From F23-D06 sp947165685 (GTDB lineage: Bacteria; Bacteroidota; Bacteroidia; Bacteroidales; WCHB1-69), in the NCBI GenBank assembly GCA_947165685.1, contig CAMVBK010000010.1, positions 9,181-73,180 on the forward strand: DNA of 64,000 nt, in the 5' to 3' direction. Shown in pieces: positions 26,313 through 34,450 of this stretch. Each line of letters opens with the position of its first letter. Within the stretch, counting starts at the first letter, position 1. Under the pieces are notes generated by a model. That model ran no database searches. It was not told the origin of the DNA and worked only from the letters and a program-made list of their open reading frames with translations. Position numbers and translations under genes: made by a program.

Positions 26313-26777
26313 ATGCAAGTGATGGAATACGAGCAACTTAAGTTAGACAACCAACTCTGTTTTCGGCTCTATACGGCGGCGCGGCTGACCGTGAGCGCGT
26401 ATCATCCGTACCTCGACCCGTTGGGCATCACCTACCCGCAGTATCTCGTGCTGCTCGTCTTGTGGGAGCAGGACCGCCAGCCGGTGTGCGACATTGCCAA
26501 GCGGCTGATGCTCGACACCAACACCGTTACACCGCTGCTGCAGCGAATGGAGAAGTCGGGGTGGCTCCGGCGCACGAAAGGGAAAACGGACACGCGCCAG
26601 CGCATCGTGTCGCTGACCGAAAAGGGCACCGCCCTGCGCGAGCAGGCAAAGCACGTCCCCGAATGCCTGAGCGCAAGCATCTTAGAGAAAACGGGGCCTG
26701 TGGAGGAGTTGGCAACGATGGTGCCCGCCCTCGACAAACTCATAGAGGGACTGAGTAAACGGCAAATTAGCTGTTAG
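26313..26777 (+). CDS. ohrR: OhrR-like MarR-family redox-sensing repressor
   Basis: 154 residues (an ATG at 26322 is equally possible). The N-terminus LKLDNQLCFRLYTAARLTVSAYHPYLDPLGITYPQYLVLLVLWE closely follows characterised OhrR proteins, including the peroxide-sensing cysteine in LCFxLY. The winged helix is DIAKRLMLDTNTVTPLLQRMEKSGWLRRTKGKTDTRQRIVSLTEKG. OhrR releases DNA when this cysteine is oxidised by organic hydroperoxides. The likely targets are its own promoter and the glutathione peroxidase gene at 26943. No Ohr gene is seen in the window. Confidence 0.85.
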   Translation: MQVMEYEQLKLDNQLCFRLYTAARLTVSAYHPYLDPLGITYPQYLVLLVLWEQDRQPVCDIAKRLMLDTNTVTPLLQRMEKSGWLRRTKGKTDTRQRIVSLTEKGTALREQAKHVPECLSASILEKTGPVEELATMVPALDKLIEGLSKRQISC

Positions 26778-26900
26778 CTATTGGCCATTAGCGGTTGGCC
26801 TCGCCAACAGCCAACAGCTAAAAGCCAACAGCTAAAAGCCAACAGCTAAAAGCCAACAGCCAAAAGCCAAAAGCCAACAGCCAACACCCAACATCCAAAT
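26778..26900. repeat. Tandem AGCCAACAGCTAAA-type repeat between ohrR and the peroxidase gene
   Basis: About four imperfect copies of a 13-14 bp unit (CCAACAGCTAAAAG with CCAAAAG variants). The first part (AGCTGTTAGC...) is partly complementary and could fold into a hairpin with the following copies. Slippage in it would change the distance between ohrR and the peroxidase gene. Confidence 0.8.
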
Positions 26901-26942
26901 CGAATAAAAAAAATAATTGTATCACTTAAAACAATAAAAAAA

Positions 26943-27491
26943 ATGGCTACTATTTATGATTTCAAGGCCCAGAACAACAAGGGCGAAGAGGTGGACATGG
27001 CGCAATACCGCGGCAAAGTCCTCATGATTGTCAACACCGCTTCCAAATGCGGTTTCACCCCCCAATACGACGGCTTGGAGGCTCTATACAAAAAGTACAA
27101 AGACCAAGGTCTCGTGATTCTCGGTTTCCCGTGCGACCAGTTCAAGCATCAGGAGCCCGGCACGGACGCGGAGATCGCGGAGTTCTGCCGCCTCAACCAC
27201 GGCGTCACCTTCCCGCTGATGAAGAAGATCGACGTTTTCGGCGAGAATGCCCACCCGATTTTCAAATATCTCACCCAAACAGTACCCACCGAGGAGGTGA
27301 AAGGGCTGAAAAACAAGGCCACGATGGCCCTTGTGGATGGTCTGAGCAAGTCCGAAGGCCGCGAGGAAGGCGGCGTGCGCTGGAATTTCACCAAGTTCCT
27401 CATCTCGAAAGACGGCAGCATCGTCAAACGCTTCCCGCCCGTGGCCGAACCTCAGGATATGGAAGCGGACATCGAAGCTATGTTGAAATAA
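26943..27491 (+). CDS. Glutathione peroxidase family (thiol peroxidase)
   Basis: 182 residues. The peroxidatic cysteine is Cys36 in NTASKCGFTPQY. GFPCDQFKHQEPG provides the conserved glutamine and GVRWNFTKFLIS the tryptophan/asparagine of the catalytic tetrad. A second cysteine in GFPCDQF is the position used for thioredoxin-linked recycling in Cys-type enzymes. It reduces peroxides in the cytoplasm. It lies behind the OhrR gene, and a small cysteine-containing protein follows after 12 bp, before a strong terminator. Confidence 0.92.
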   Translation: MATIYDFKAQNNKGEEVDMAQYRGKVLMIVNTASKCGFTPQYDGLEALYKKYKDQGLVILGFPCDQFKHQEPGTDAEIAEFCRLNHGVTFPLMKKIDVFGENAHPIFKYLTQTVPTEEVKGLKNKATMALVDGLSKSEGREEGGVRWNFTKFLISKDGSIVKRFPPVAEPQDMEADIEAMLK

Positions 27492-27503
27492 AACGTCAGA
27501 ATT

Positions 27504-27704
27504 ATGGCACACGCTTGTGAAAACTGCAAGATTCGCGCGCACTACGACGCGAAGCCGAAATCACTGATGGGCCGCTTCTGGCGCTGGCACATCAACTTCT
27601 GTCCGGGTTGGAAATCCTACTTCACTTCGCAGTCGCCCGAGAAACAGGCCGAGCTGCGGGAGAAATACCAATTCACCAAATACCAGACGGAAAAACACGA
27701 TTAA
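27504..27704 (+). CDS. Small conserved-looking protein with CxxC, unknown function
   Basis: 66 residues: CENCKIRAHYDAKPKSLMGRFW, then RWHINFCPGWKSYFTSQSPEKQAELREKYQ. One CxxC pair and a third cysteine could bind a metal or form a redox centre. No signal peptide. It sits 12 bp after the peroxidase gene and directly before the terminator, so it is probably the last gene of a peroxide-response unit. The family was not recognised with certainty. Confidence 0.7.
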   Translation: MAHACENCKIRAHYDAKPKSLMGRFWRWHINFCPGWKSYFTSQSPEKQAELREKYQFTKYQTEKHD

Positions 27705-27717
27705 TGTATATAAGTAT

Positions 27718-27771
27718 GTTGGCAGTGAACTTTTTCGCTTGAATGCGAGTGGTTTACTGCCAACTTTTTTT
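27718..27771 (+). terminator. Strong rho-independent terminator of the peroxidase unit
   Basis: GTTGGCAGT (27718-27726) pairs perfectly with ACTGCCAAC (27756-27764), followed by seven T residues. A TCGC/GCGA inner stem lies in the loop. Confidence 0.9.
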
Positions 27772-27844
27772 ATTCTGAACACGGACAAAGAGAGGCTTGC
27801 TTTTTTGGGGGCCTATTTTTCACCCCGTTTCTGCGGAGAACTTT

Positions 27845-29371
27845 TCACTCTTCGACCCATTCTATCTCTTGGCGCGAGTTGCCGATCACTTTGCCGTTGG
27901 AATCCAAATAATACTCCACTCCGTCCTTCAATGCCTTAAAACCATATTTGTCCTGCTCAAAACGTTCGTATTGAGGAGCGAATACCGTTTTACCATTTTT
28001 GTCAACACACCCATACAACCCGTTTTGCCTCACTTGATAGTAGTTTTCAAATTCCAAAATGTCATCATAAAGCGGTGCAATGATCACGTTGCCGTCAATA
28101 CCGCAAATCCCGGTTTTTTTATCCTTATTGAACCAAAAGGTATTCCTGTAAGGATGGAAACCAATGTGGTCGTATTTGCGGTCGGTGCCAATGAGGCTCT
28201 TACCCTGTTTGGTAAGGATAACGCCATAGAGCTTGTTTCCGGAATGCGTTCTTCCTTCGAAGAATCCCCCATTATAGTCCAATTGAGTAAATATGAATGG
28301 CGTCACGACTTTCCCTGCCGAATCGCCAATGGCATAGAGACAGTCCTGGCGAAGTTTTGACCAGGAGAATCCGTCTGATTCTTCGTGGTACTCCGTGTTC
28401 ACCTCCTTTTTCCTGTTGTAGAGGCGTATTTCCTTTATGTTTTTCCCATCCTGTTTTCTGATGACATCAACGAAATAATCTCCAGCGGGCAAAGTCGCTA
28501 TGATGACATTTCCTTTACCTAATGTTGTTTCCTGCAACGTTTTGGATCTGTCGGGCCTGCTCACTCTGACGAGATACTGGTCGAATTCGTCTTCCGGGAT
28601 GTCCAATATCTTGGAGTCACTCGAATGGGAATAGGATATCACCGGCACGGTGTCTGGCTCTGAGACCAGCGGATCCCCCGGCGTGGTGAACCAGTGCACG
28701 GTGGTGTCGCCGGACAGCCCGTTGGCGTTCCGGCCGAAAGCAATGACGCAGTATTTTGTGCCGTGGTTCAGCAATAGCCGTCCCCACCTGTCCGTCTCAT
28801 AAATGGTGGAGTTCCTGTTGATGATACGGCAGAGCGAATCCAAACCGAGTTTCTCAAACCACATGGCAGAAACAATGCCGTTTTGGTAGCCGCATGTTTC
28901 CGGATTTGGCACGCATATCACATAGGATCCTGTATCGGAGAGGAAATTGCTGTATATCTGTATGGATGATTTCCCTACGCCACCTATTGGTTCCGTCCTG
29001 AAGGGTTGTCCGAAACACTTGTTCCGGCGGTCATTGGAGTCGGCCGCGACACTCCAAATGGTGTATTCCTTGCCGGGCTTCAGGTTCGTCCAAAAATGTC
29101 CCCAGACGGTATCATAGCGTCCCCAATGAAAGAGGACATCCTCGAACGAAATTCCGAAAATCTCCGACAAAAGCTCAACTTCGTTGCCATAATCCCTATA
29201 CTCGTAAAAATGGTGGCATGCCGCATTGTGATCATAACGATATTGGACATAATAGGGTGTGACATTCTGTATTTCGACCTCTGCGTAAGGGAGATTCTCC
29301 TGGGCGGAAGAGACACACACGCCCAAAACCGCCAAGAAAAAAAGAAACGTTATGGGAAATTTTCCACTCAT
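27845..29371 (-). CDS. Secreted WG-repeat protein
   Basis: 508 residues. The signal peptide is MSGKFPITFLFFLAVLGVCVSSA. The N-terminal 300 residues look like beta-sandwich (fibronectin-like) segments (VEIQNVTPYYVQYRYDHNAAC, FWTNLKPGKEYTIWSVAA). The C-terminal part has WG-type repeats (GKSLIGTDRKYDHIGFHPYRNTF, TGICGIDGNVIIAPLYDDI, LYGCVDKNGKTVFAPQYERF). It is likely exported to the periplasm or surface, with unknown ligand. It is monocistronic, with a CAAAGATA (minus-strand TATCTTTG) element at 29409-29416. It converges on the peroxidase unit. Confidence 0.75.
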   Translation of the reverse strand: MSGKFPITFLFFLAVLGVCVSSAQENLPYAEVEIQNVTPYYVQYRYDHNAACHHFYEYRDYGNEVELLSEIFGISFEDVLFHWGRYDTVWGHFWTNLKPGKEYTIWSVAADSNDRRNKCFGQPFRTEPIGGVGKSSIQIYSNFLSDTGSYVICVPNPETCGYQNGIVSAMWFEKLGLDSLCRIINRNSTIYETDRWGRLLLNHGTKYCVIAFGRNANGLSGDTTVHWFTTPGDPLVSEPDTVPVISYSHSSDSKILDIPEDEFDQYLVRVSRPDRSKTLQETTLGKGNVIIATLPAGDYFVDVIRKQDGKNIKEIRLYNRKKEVNTEYHEESDGFSWSKLRQDCLYAIGDSAGKVVTPFIFTQLDYNGGFFEGRTHSGNKLYGVILTKQGKSLIGTDRKYDHIGFHPYRNTFWFNKDKKTGICGIDGNVIIAPLYDDILEFENYYQVRQNGLYGCVDKNGKTVFAPQYERFEQDKYGFKALKDGVEYYLDSNGKVIGNSRQEIEWVEE

Positions 29372-29408
29372 ATCGCTGCGACAATTTAAGGTTCAAGTTT
29401 TGTAACTG

Positions 29409-29416
29409 CAAAGATA
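29409..29416 (-). promoter_or_regulatory. -7 element (TATCTTTG, minus strand) for the WG-repeat gene
   Basis: TATCTTTGCA on the minus strand about 40 bp before the ATG at 29371. Confidence 0.55.
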
Positions 29417-29587
29417 TAAAAGTTTTTGCATAGTACTTGTTTGTCAAATTTTTATTTGTGTTTTTCCCTTTTAATTGAAAAAGGGTTATGGTTCTCTTTT
29501 TTTCAGGCACGGCTCTGCCGTTGCAATTTCATTTGTCCGTGTGCATTCGTAATTTATGTACATTTGCAATTCTAAAAAATAAGAATT

Positions 29588-30212
29588 ATGAAACATTTAT
29601 GCTATTACTTCACGATCCTCGTCATAGCGCTGTGCGTCAACTGTTTAGGGCAAAGTAGTACCGCTGGTTCTGTTTTCCATTATGGCGGGCATCCTCTCGA
29701 TGAACGATGTCGCGAAGGTGGGCAAGTTAGGGCTCCGCGCCCTGCTCTATTTCATGACGACGACCCTCTTCGCCGTGACAGTGGGATTGGTAGTCCCCAC
29801 TCTCCTCAAAGGCGTTCTGCCGACCATCCACTGCTTCGTCATTCACGCCAGCTTGGTCTATTCCTCGGCAGTGGGGTTGCTCGGCGGCCTCTCCCCGCTG
29901 AAGTTCTTCAAGGAGATGCAGCCGGCCATGCTGTTCGCCTTCTCCAGCGACTCGTTGGTGGCCACGCTGCCCTACACGATGCAGTGTACTGAGAAGATGG
30001 GGGTCAACAAGGACATCGGGCGGTTCGTGCTCTCGTTGGGCGCCACCATCAACATGGACGGGGTGGCCATCTACCTGGGCGTGGCCTCCGTCTTTATGGC
30101 CAACTGCTGCGGCATAGACCGCCTCATCGACATGGGCCGTACCGTCATGTCGGTCACCGGCGACGCCTCCTGCGCGGTGGTGATGCAGCGGATCGTGGGG
30201 AAGAAGTTGTAA
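29588..30212 (+). pseudogene. Dicarboxylate:cation symporter (DAACS) remnant behind a foreign signal peptide
   Basis: A start codon with its own promoter (TACATTTG, 29559-29566) opens MKHLCYYFTILVIALCVNCLGQSS, a signal peptide unrelated to transporters. Near 29665 the DNA continues, in another frame, as a DAACS transporter (VLFSIMAGILSMNDVAKVGKLG, then FSSDSLVATLPYTMQ and GATINMDGVAIYLGVASVF). At CCGID it jumps in frame to RLIDMGRTVMSVTGDASCAVVMQR, skipping about 55 residues of the family. The 5' half is missing, so no functional carrier is expected. Confidence 0.85.
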
Positions 30213-30285
30213 AACATACTTGTTATCAATATTTTACAAAGTTTTATGAGATAATTCCGAAACATTGAAAAGAACATAAATCCAA

Positions 30286-31074
30286 ATGAATATGGACACT
30301 ACTGAAACCAATATGACCTTACAAGAAGCCATCGTTGCCCGCCACAGCGTGCGGCAATACATCGAAAAGCCCATCGAGGCGGAGAAAGTCCAGCAATTGC
30401 AAACCTTCATCGGCGAGTGCAACCGCGAGGGCGGACTGCACATACAGTTAGTGACAGAGGAGCCCAACGCCTTTGCCGGCGGAATGGCCAAGTATGGCAA
30501 GTTCCGCGGCGTGCGCAACTACATCGCCATGATCTGCAAGAAAGGCGATGACGAGAAACTCGGCTACTACGGCGAGAAGGTGATCCTGCTGGCGCAAACG
30601 CTCGGACTGAACACCTGCTGGGTGGGACTCACCTTCCGCAAGCAACCCGACCAATATACTGTGGGGGATGGCGAAACTTTAGCGTGCGTGGTGTCGCTCG
30701 GCTACGGGGCCACGCAAGGCGTGCAGCACCCGCAGAAGCGGACCAGAGCCGACGTGACTGACGACCAGCGCACCGCCGACCACGGGAAGCCTTTCCCCGA
30801 ATGGTTCGTGCGTGGCGTGGAAGCCGCATTGTTGGCGCCCACGGCCGTGAACCAACAGAAGTTCGTGTTTGTCCTGCACGACGGCAACCGTGTGGAGGCC
30901 AAGGCAAAATTCTCCCTCATCGGCTATGCCAAACTCGACCTCGGCATCGCCAAATGCCACTTCGGGATCGGCGCGGGGGAAGGGAGTTTTGAGTGGTTCG
31001 GCAGTGCGTGCGTGACACCTCTCCGAGGCATCACCACACGATTGACAAACAATTTGTATATTGAAAAAAAATGA
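30286..31074 (+). CDS. Nitroreductase family protein
   Basis: 262 residues. EAIVARHSVRQYIEKPIEAEKVQQLQTFI is the FMN-binding nitroreductase start, and YYGEKVILLAQTLGLNTCWVGLTF and GVEAALLAPTAVNQQKFVF match a TM1586-type NiRdase domain that holds both halves in one chain. It likely reduces nitro or quinone compounds with NAD(P)H. After GIGAGEGSFEW, where relatives usually stop, about 25 extra residues follow (FGSACVTPLRGITTRLTNN). This suggests a small indel that shifted the natural end. Confidence 0.85.
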   Translation: MNMDTTETNMTLQEAIVARHSVRQYIEKPIEAEKVQQLQTFIGECNREGGLHIQLVTEEPNAFAGGMAKYGKFRGVRNYIAMICKKGDDEKLGYYGEKVILLAQTLGLNTCWVGLTFRKQPDQYTVGDGETLACVVSLGYGATQGVQHPQKRTRADVTDDQRTADHGKPFPEWFVRGVEAALLAPTAVNQQKFVFVLHDGNRVEAKAKFSLIGYAKLDLGIAKCHFGIGAGEGSFEWFGSACVTPLRGITTRLTNNLYIEKK

Positions 31075-31107
31075 GGTGAGGTTAAGGCTGTTCATCGGAA
31101 AAAAGTG

Positions 31108-31115
31108 TATCTTTG
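31108..31115 (+). promoter_or_regulatory. -7 element (TATCTTTG) for the DUF3791/DUF3990 locus
   Basis: TATCTTTGC 32 bp before the ATG at 31148. It excludes the in-frame start at 31061. Confidence 0.6.
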
Positions 31116-31147
31116 CATTTTGGGATAAGGAAAAACTAATACTTGTT

Positions 31148-31363
31148 ATGAGCAAATATGAGATTCCATTTTTAACAGCTGCCGTGCAGGCTTTCGGACA
31201 ACGTTTCGCGATGACCCGACAAGCAGCATTCAACTATTTGCAAAAGCATAAAGGACTATCCTTCCTGATTGAGTTTTACGATGTGGAACATCTTCAGTCG
31301 ATGGATGAAACTATAGACGATCTGCTTATTATTTGCCAACAAAACGGAGGTGTACTTGCATGA
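31148..31363 (+). CDS. DUF3791 family protein (first gene of a three-gene set)
   Basis: 71 residues. MSKYEIPFLTAAVQAFGQRFAMTRQAAFNYLQKHKGLSFLIEFYDVEHLQSMDETIDDLLIICQQNGG is a DUF3791 pattern, a small helical protein nearly always encoded before a DUF3990 gene in Firmicutes and Bacteroidota. It overlaps that gene by 4 bp (ATGA). An antitoxin-like or accessory role is inferred from the arrangement. Confidence 0.8.
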   Translation: MSKYEIPFLTAAVQAFGQRFAMTRQAAFNYLQKHKGLSFLIEFYDVEHLQSMDETIDDLLIICQQNGGVLA

Positions 31364-31848
31364 AACTATATCATGGTACGAATATTGACATTGAGGCGAT
31401 AGACCTCACCCGAGGCTTGCGACACAAAGACTTCGGCAAAGGTTTTTATGCAACCCCAGACAGAACAACTGCTGTACGTATGGCCCAAAAACGAGCTCGA
31501 CTTTTTGGAGGGGAAGCCACGTTGATAACCTACGAATTTGACGAAACGACATTGCCATCAGATTTGAAGATAAAACGATTTCCTGAAAAAGCTACTGTAG
31601 AGTGGCTTTTGTTTGTGGATGCAAATCGTGATAGAAAGAACACATCGTCCATTCACGATTACGACATCGTTATTGGCCCGATTGCTAATGATGGTGTTGT
31701 GCTGCAACTGACCAATTATCGTGAAGGTATTTATTCTCCCGAACAGGCCGCATTGTTGTTACAAGACAAATATCTTGACCAGCAATATTACTTTGGAACA
31801 GACAGAGCTCTGTGTTTCCTCCATAAAATAAATGTTGAAACCGTATGA
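31360..31848 (+). CDS. DUF3990 family protein, ADP-ribosyltransferase-like
   Basis: 162 residues. The start MKLYHGTNIDIEAIDLTRGLRHKDFGKGFYATPD shows the YHGTN and GKGFYAT motifs of the ADP-ribosyl transferase fold (first catalytic residue in HGT, tyrosine/serine strand in FYAT). The rest (EKATVEWLLFVDANR, YDIVIGPIANDGV) matches DUF3990. It may modify a cellular target as a toxin with the neighbouring small proteins as partners. The reaction is not shown. It overlaps both neighbours by 4 bp. Confidence 0.8.
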   Translation: MKLYHGTNIDIEAIDLTRGLRHKDFGKGFYATPDRTTAVRMAQKRARLFGGEATLITYEFDETTLPSDLKIKRFPEKATVEWLLFVDANRDRKNTSSIHDYDIVIGPIANDGVVLQLTNYREGIYSPEQAALLLQDKYLDQQYYFGTDRALCFLHKINVETV

Positions 31849-32372
31849 TTCAGCCAAATCATCACCAAATAGCGACATATCTTACCGACTACGCCTTGAG
31901 CGAGTTGGTGAAATATGTGATGGAGGACACCGGGAGCAGTATTGAGCAGGCAATGGAGAAGGTCTATAATTCCCCATTGATGGATATCTTGCAGGATGAG
32001 GAAGGCGAGTTGTATGTGCAAAGCCCAGCGTATCTGTATGAGCTGATGAATATTCAGATGACATCAAAATATAAGGATATTTGGTTTGGTTGTCTTCATG
32101 TTAAAACTCGTTCAAGAAATAATGAATTATTGGGTGATGTGGAAGGCGCATACGCCCAAACAATTGCAAAAGCCCATAACAAAGATGAATTTGTTTCTTT
32201 ACTTAAAGAATACACTTTAAATTATGATCTCGAGTATGTCGAATTAGAAGACATATCCACTTTGCAATACCGTTTGTGGAACCAACTGCCAGTTTCCGAA
32301 GCGTTACTTGAAGAAGCGAAATCTTTACAAGATTACGGACATATTCGTTTCAGCACATTCCACACTTATTAA
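31845..32372 (+). CDS. DUF3791-like protein with an extra C-terminal domain (third gene)
   Basis: 175 residues. The first 65 (DYALSELVKYVMEDTGSSIEQAMEKVYNSPLMDILQDEEGELYVQSPAYLYELM) resemble the second small DUF3791-type partner seen after DUF3990 genes. The remaining 110 residues (NIQMTSKYKDIWFGCLHVKTRSRNNELLGDVEGAYAQ...) are not recognised and seem to be a fused unrelated piece. It overlaps DUF3990 by 4 bp. An AT-rich stretch of about 150 bp without a clear gene follows. Confidence 0.65.
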   Translation: MIQPNHHQIATYLTDYALSELVKYVMEDTGSSIEQAMEKVYNSPLMDILQDEEGELYVQSPAYLYELMNIQMTSKYKDIWFGCLHVKTRSRNNELLGDVEGAYAQTIAKAHNKDEFVSLLKEYTLNYDLEYVELEDISTLQYRLWNQLPVSEALLEEAKSLQDYGHIRFSTFHTY

Positions 32373-32526
32373 TATTCCATTAACCGAACAAAGGAAAAGA
32401 AAACTATACCCTTTGGGTGCCAAACTTCGAGATAGAATCGCACATTTACTCTTTGGGGATTTGGCAAAATCGACAAACAATATTAAGGCCTCTTAAAAAT
32501 GTGTAAACAGTAACCCTGAATTCATT

Positions 32527-33651
32527 ATGAAAGATATGAGCAATCAACCCGATCGCAGTACACAGATTATCCGCACCAGTTGGATCGGCATCGCCGCTAA
32601 CGTGCTTTTGGCGGCTTTCAAGGCCGGTGTCGGCATCGTGGCCAGCAGTGTGGCCATCGTGATGGACGCCGTCAACAACCTCAGCGACGCGCTGTCCAGC
32701 GTCATCACCATCGTGGGCACGAAGCTCTCGCAGCGTCCCGCCGACCGCAAGCATCCCTTCGGCTTCGGGCGCATCGAGTATTTCAGCGCTATCATCATCG
32801 CCGTCATCGTGCTCTCGGCGGGTATCACTTCGCTCATCGAGTCGGTGAAGAAAATCTTCCACCCCACGGAGCCGAGCTACACGATGGTGACGCTCGTGGT
32901 CATCGTGGTGGCCATCGCGGTGAAGATCGTGCTGGGGCTATTCGTGAAACGCAAGGGCACGCAGCTGAAGAGCGACGCGCTGATTGCCTCCGGCTCCGAC
33001 GCTCTGTTCGATGCCATCATCACCTTGGCCACGCTTGTGTCGGCAGGCATCATGCTGCTGTGGAACGTCTCCATCGACGGCTACCTCGGCGCACTCATCT
33101 CGTTAGTCATCATCAAGGCCGGTATCGAGATGCTCACCTCGCCCGTCAACGAGCTGTTGGGCACCAGCATCCCGGCGGAGCTCACCTCCCAGATCAAGCA
33201 GGAGGTCGGCGAGTTCGAGGGCGTACACGGGGTGTATGACCTCATCCTCCACAACTACGGTCCTGACGTGAAGATCGGTTCGCTGCACGTCAGCGTCTAT
33301 GACACGATGTCGGCGCACGACATCCACGGGCTCACGCGCAAGATCTCCACGCAGATGTTCATGCGGCATGGCATCATCATGACCGTCGGGGTCTATGCCA
33401 TCGCCACCGGCGAGAACCGGATGTCCGAGTTGCAGACGCAGGTGATACAGACGTTGTCCGCCCACAAAGAGATTGTGCAGGTACACGGTTTCTACTATTC
33501 GGAGCGCGACAAGATGCTCTCCGTCGATGTGGTCCCAGATATCTCCGTCCACGATGACGCCGCCCTCATCGCGCAGCTCACCGCCGAGATACAGCCTTTG
33601 GTGCCGGGGATGGATGTAGTGGTCGTGGTGGACCACAATTACAGCGAGTGA
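32527..33651 (+). CDS. Cation diffusion facilitator (CDF) transporter, possibly manganese type
   Basis: 374 residues with about six transmembrane helices in the first 220 residues and a cytoplasmic C-terminal domain. The metal site is NNLSD in helix 2 and DALFD in helix 5, an N-x3-D / D-x3-D arrangement known from Mn-exporting CDF proteins, while Zn types carry H-x3-D. The C-terminus (ITSQIKQEVGEFEGVHGVYDLILHNYGP-like) is the usual dimerisation domain, extended by a second ferredoxin-like unit (residues about 295-374). It exports divalent metal across the inner membrane. An ATG at 32536 is also possible. Confidence 0.88.
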   Translation: MKDMSNQPDRSTQIIRTSWIGIAANVLLAAFKAGVGIVASSVAIVMDAVNNLSDALSSVITIVGTKLSQRPADRKHPFGFGRIEYFSAIIIAVIVLSAGITSLIESVKKIFHPTEPSYTMVTLVVIVVAIAVKIVLGLFVKRKGTQLKSDALIASGSDALFDAIITLATLVSAGIMLLWNVSIDGYLGALISLVIIKAGIEMLTSPVNELLGTSIPAELTSQIKQEVGEFEGVHGVYDLILHNYGPDVKIGSLHVSVYDTMSAHDIHGLTRKISTQMFMRHGIIMTVGVYAIATGENRMSELQTQVIQTLSAHKEIVQVHGFYYSERDKMLSVDVVPDISVHDDAALIAQLTAEIQPLVPGMDVVVVVDHNYSE

Positions 33652-33693
33652 AAAGTAAATTCGCATTTTTTTGCGAATTTTGAAGAAAAGTTA

Positions 33694-33870
33694 TATCTTT
33701 GCAGCCTGAAATCATCCAAGTGAAACAGTAAGAAGAGTAATCTTCATTTTCACTGCCGCCCGCCCGAAGAGACCATCAGTGAAATCGCCAGAAATCACGG
33801 GTTGTATTGCAACCCGCGATAATCAGTTTGAGAACACTATCTTGCTGTTCGAAATATTTTAGTATTTTTG
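33694..33870 (+). promoter_or_regulatory. Two -7 elements in the spacer after the CDF gene
   Basis: TATCTTTG at 33694-33701 and TATTTTTG at 33863-33870. The second serves the pair at 33891. Between them lies about 160 bp without a gene, with a GGGTTGtattgCAACCC hairpin near 33810. The first element may start a short non-coding transcript. Confidence 0.5.
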
Positions 33871-33890
33871 CGGATTAAAAAAATGAAGAT

Positions 33891-34100
33891 ATGGCAACAT
33901 TAACAATATCCTATGATGGGCGCAGTAAGGTGGCGCAGAGTGTTGTGGCGTTGATACGTTCGTTAGGGAACGTGTTCCACATCTCGCAGTCTCAAGAAGA
34001 GACAAAAAATCGCGAGTGGACAGCCGAAGAGGAACGACAAGCTTTCCTCTGTACATCAAGAAATAATATGGCTCGCTGGTTGAACGAAAACAAAATCTAA
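33891..34100 (+). CDS. Small antitoxin-like protein
   Basis: 69 residues: MATLTISYDGRSKVAQSVVALIRSLGNVFHISQSQEETKNREWTAEEERQAFLCTSRNNMARWLNENKI. The N-terminal strand followed by a helix is the shape of small DUF2683-like antitoxins of Bacteroidales, and the C-terminal half is polar. It precedes a PemK/MazF-like gene by 6 bp. Confidence 0.65.
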   Translation: MATLTISYDGRSKVAQSVVALIRSLGNVFHISQSQEETKNREWTAEEERQAFLCTSRNNMARWLNENKI

Positions 34101-34106
34101 CATCCT

Positions 34107-34439
34107 ATGAAATACGAACAGCGTGATGTCGTTGAGGTCAATTTTATGTTCCCAGATGGTTCTCTCAAGCCCCATCCAGCGTTAATTATTTCAAATAATG
34201 AACTACAGGAGAACGAGGGCTATATCTATTTGTGCATGATTTCGTCGAAAGATTATAATCCGCAATATAGTTTCACCCTTTCCGACGAGATGCTGACAAA
34301 GCCATTAAGCAAACAAAGCTATGTGAAATGTCAGTTGATAATGGGAGACATTGAACGCGATGTGGTGCGTAAAATCAGCCGCTTAAAACAGCCCTATTTC
34401 GACCAGATTGTGGAGAAAATAAAGGTGTCGATTTTTTGA
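34107..34439 (+). CDS. PemK/MazF-like toxin
   Basis: 110 residues. YEQRDVVEVNFMFPDGSLKPHPALIISNNELQENEGYIYLCMISSKD is the start of the PemK/MazF SH3-like fold (DVVEVNF...HPALIIS). SYVKCQLIMGDIERDVVRKISRL holds the second conserved strand. Members cleave mRNA at short motifs. It is paired with the small gene just upstream. The carbonic anhydrase starts 11 bp after its stop, so readthrough into that gene is likely. Confidence 0.8.
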   Translation: MKYEQRDVVEVNFMFPDGSLKPHPALIISNNELQENEGYIYLCMISSKDYNPQYSFTLSDEMLTKPLSKQSYVKCQLIMGDIERDVVRKISRLKQPYFDQIVEKIKVSIF

Positions 34440-34450
34440 TCCTAAATATT

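Noticed and set aside
26778..26900. CRISPR array
   Set aside because: The repeat units are 13-14 bp and directly adjacent without unique spacers, and no cas gene is present.
29588..29992. Complete small secreted protein starting at 29588
   Set aside because: Only the signal peptide looks real. The following residues are the symporter remnant read in the wrong frame.
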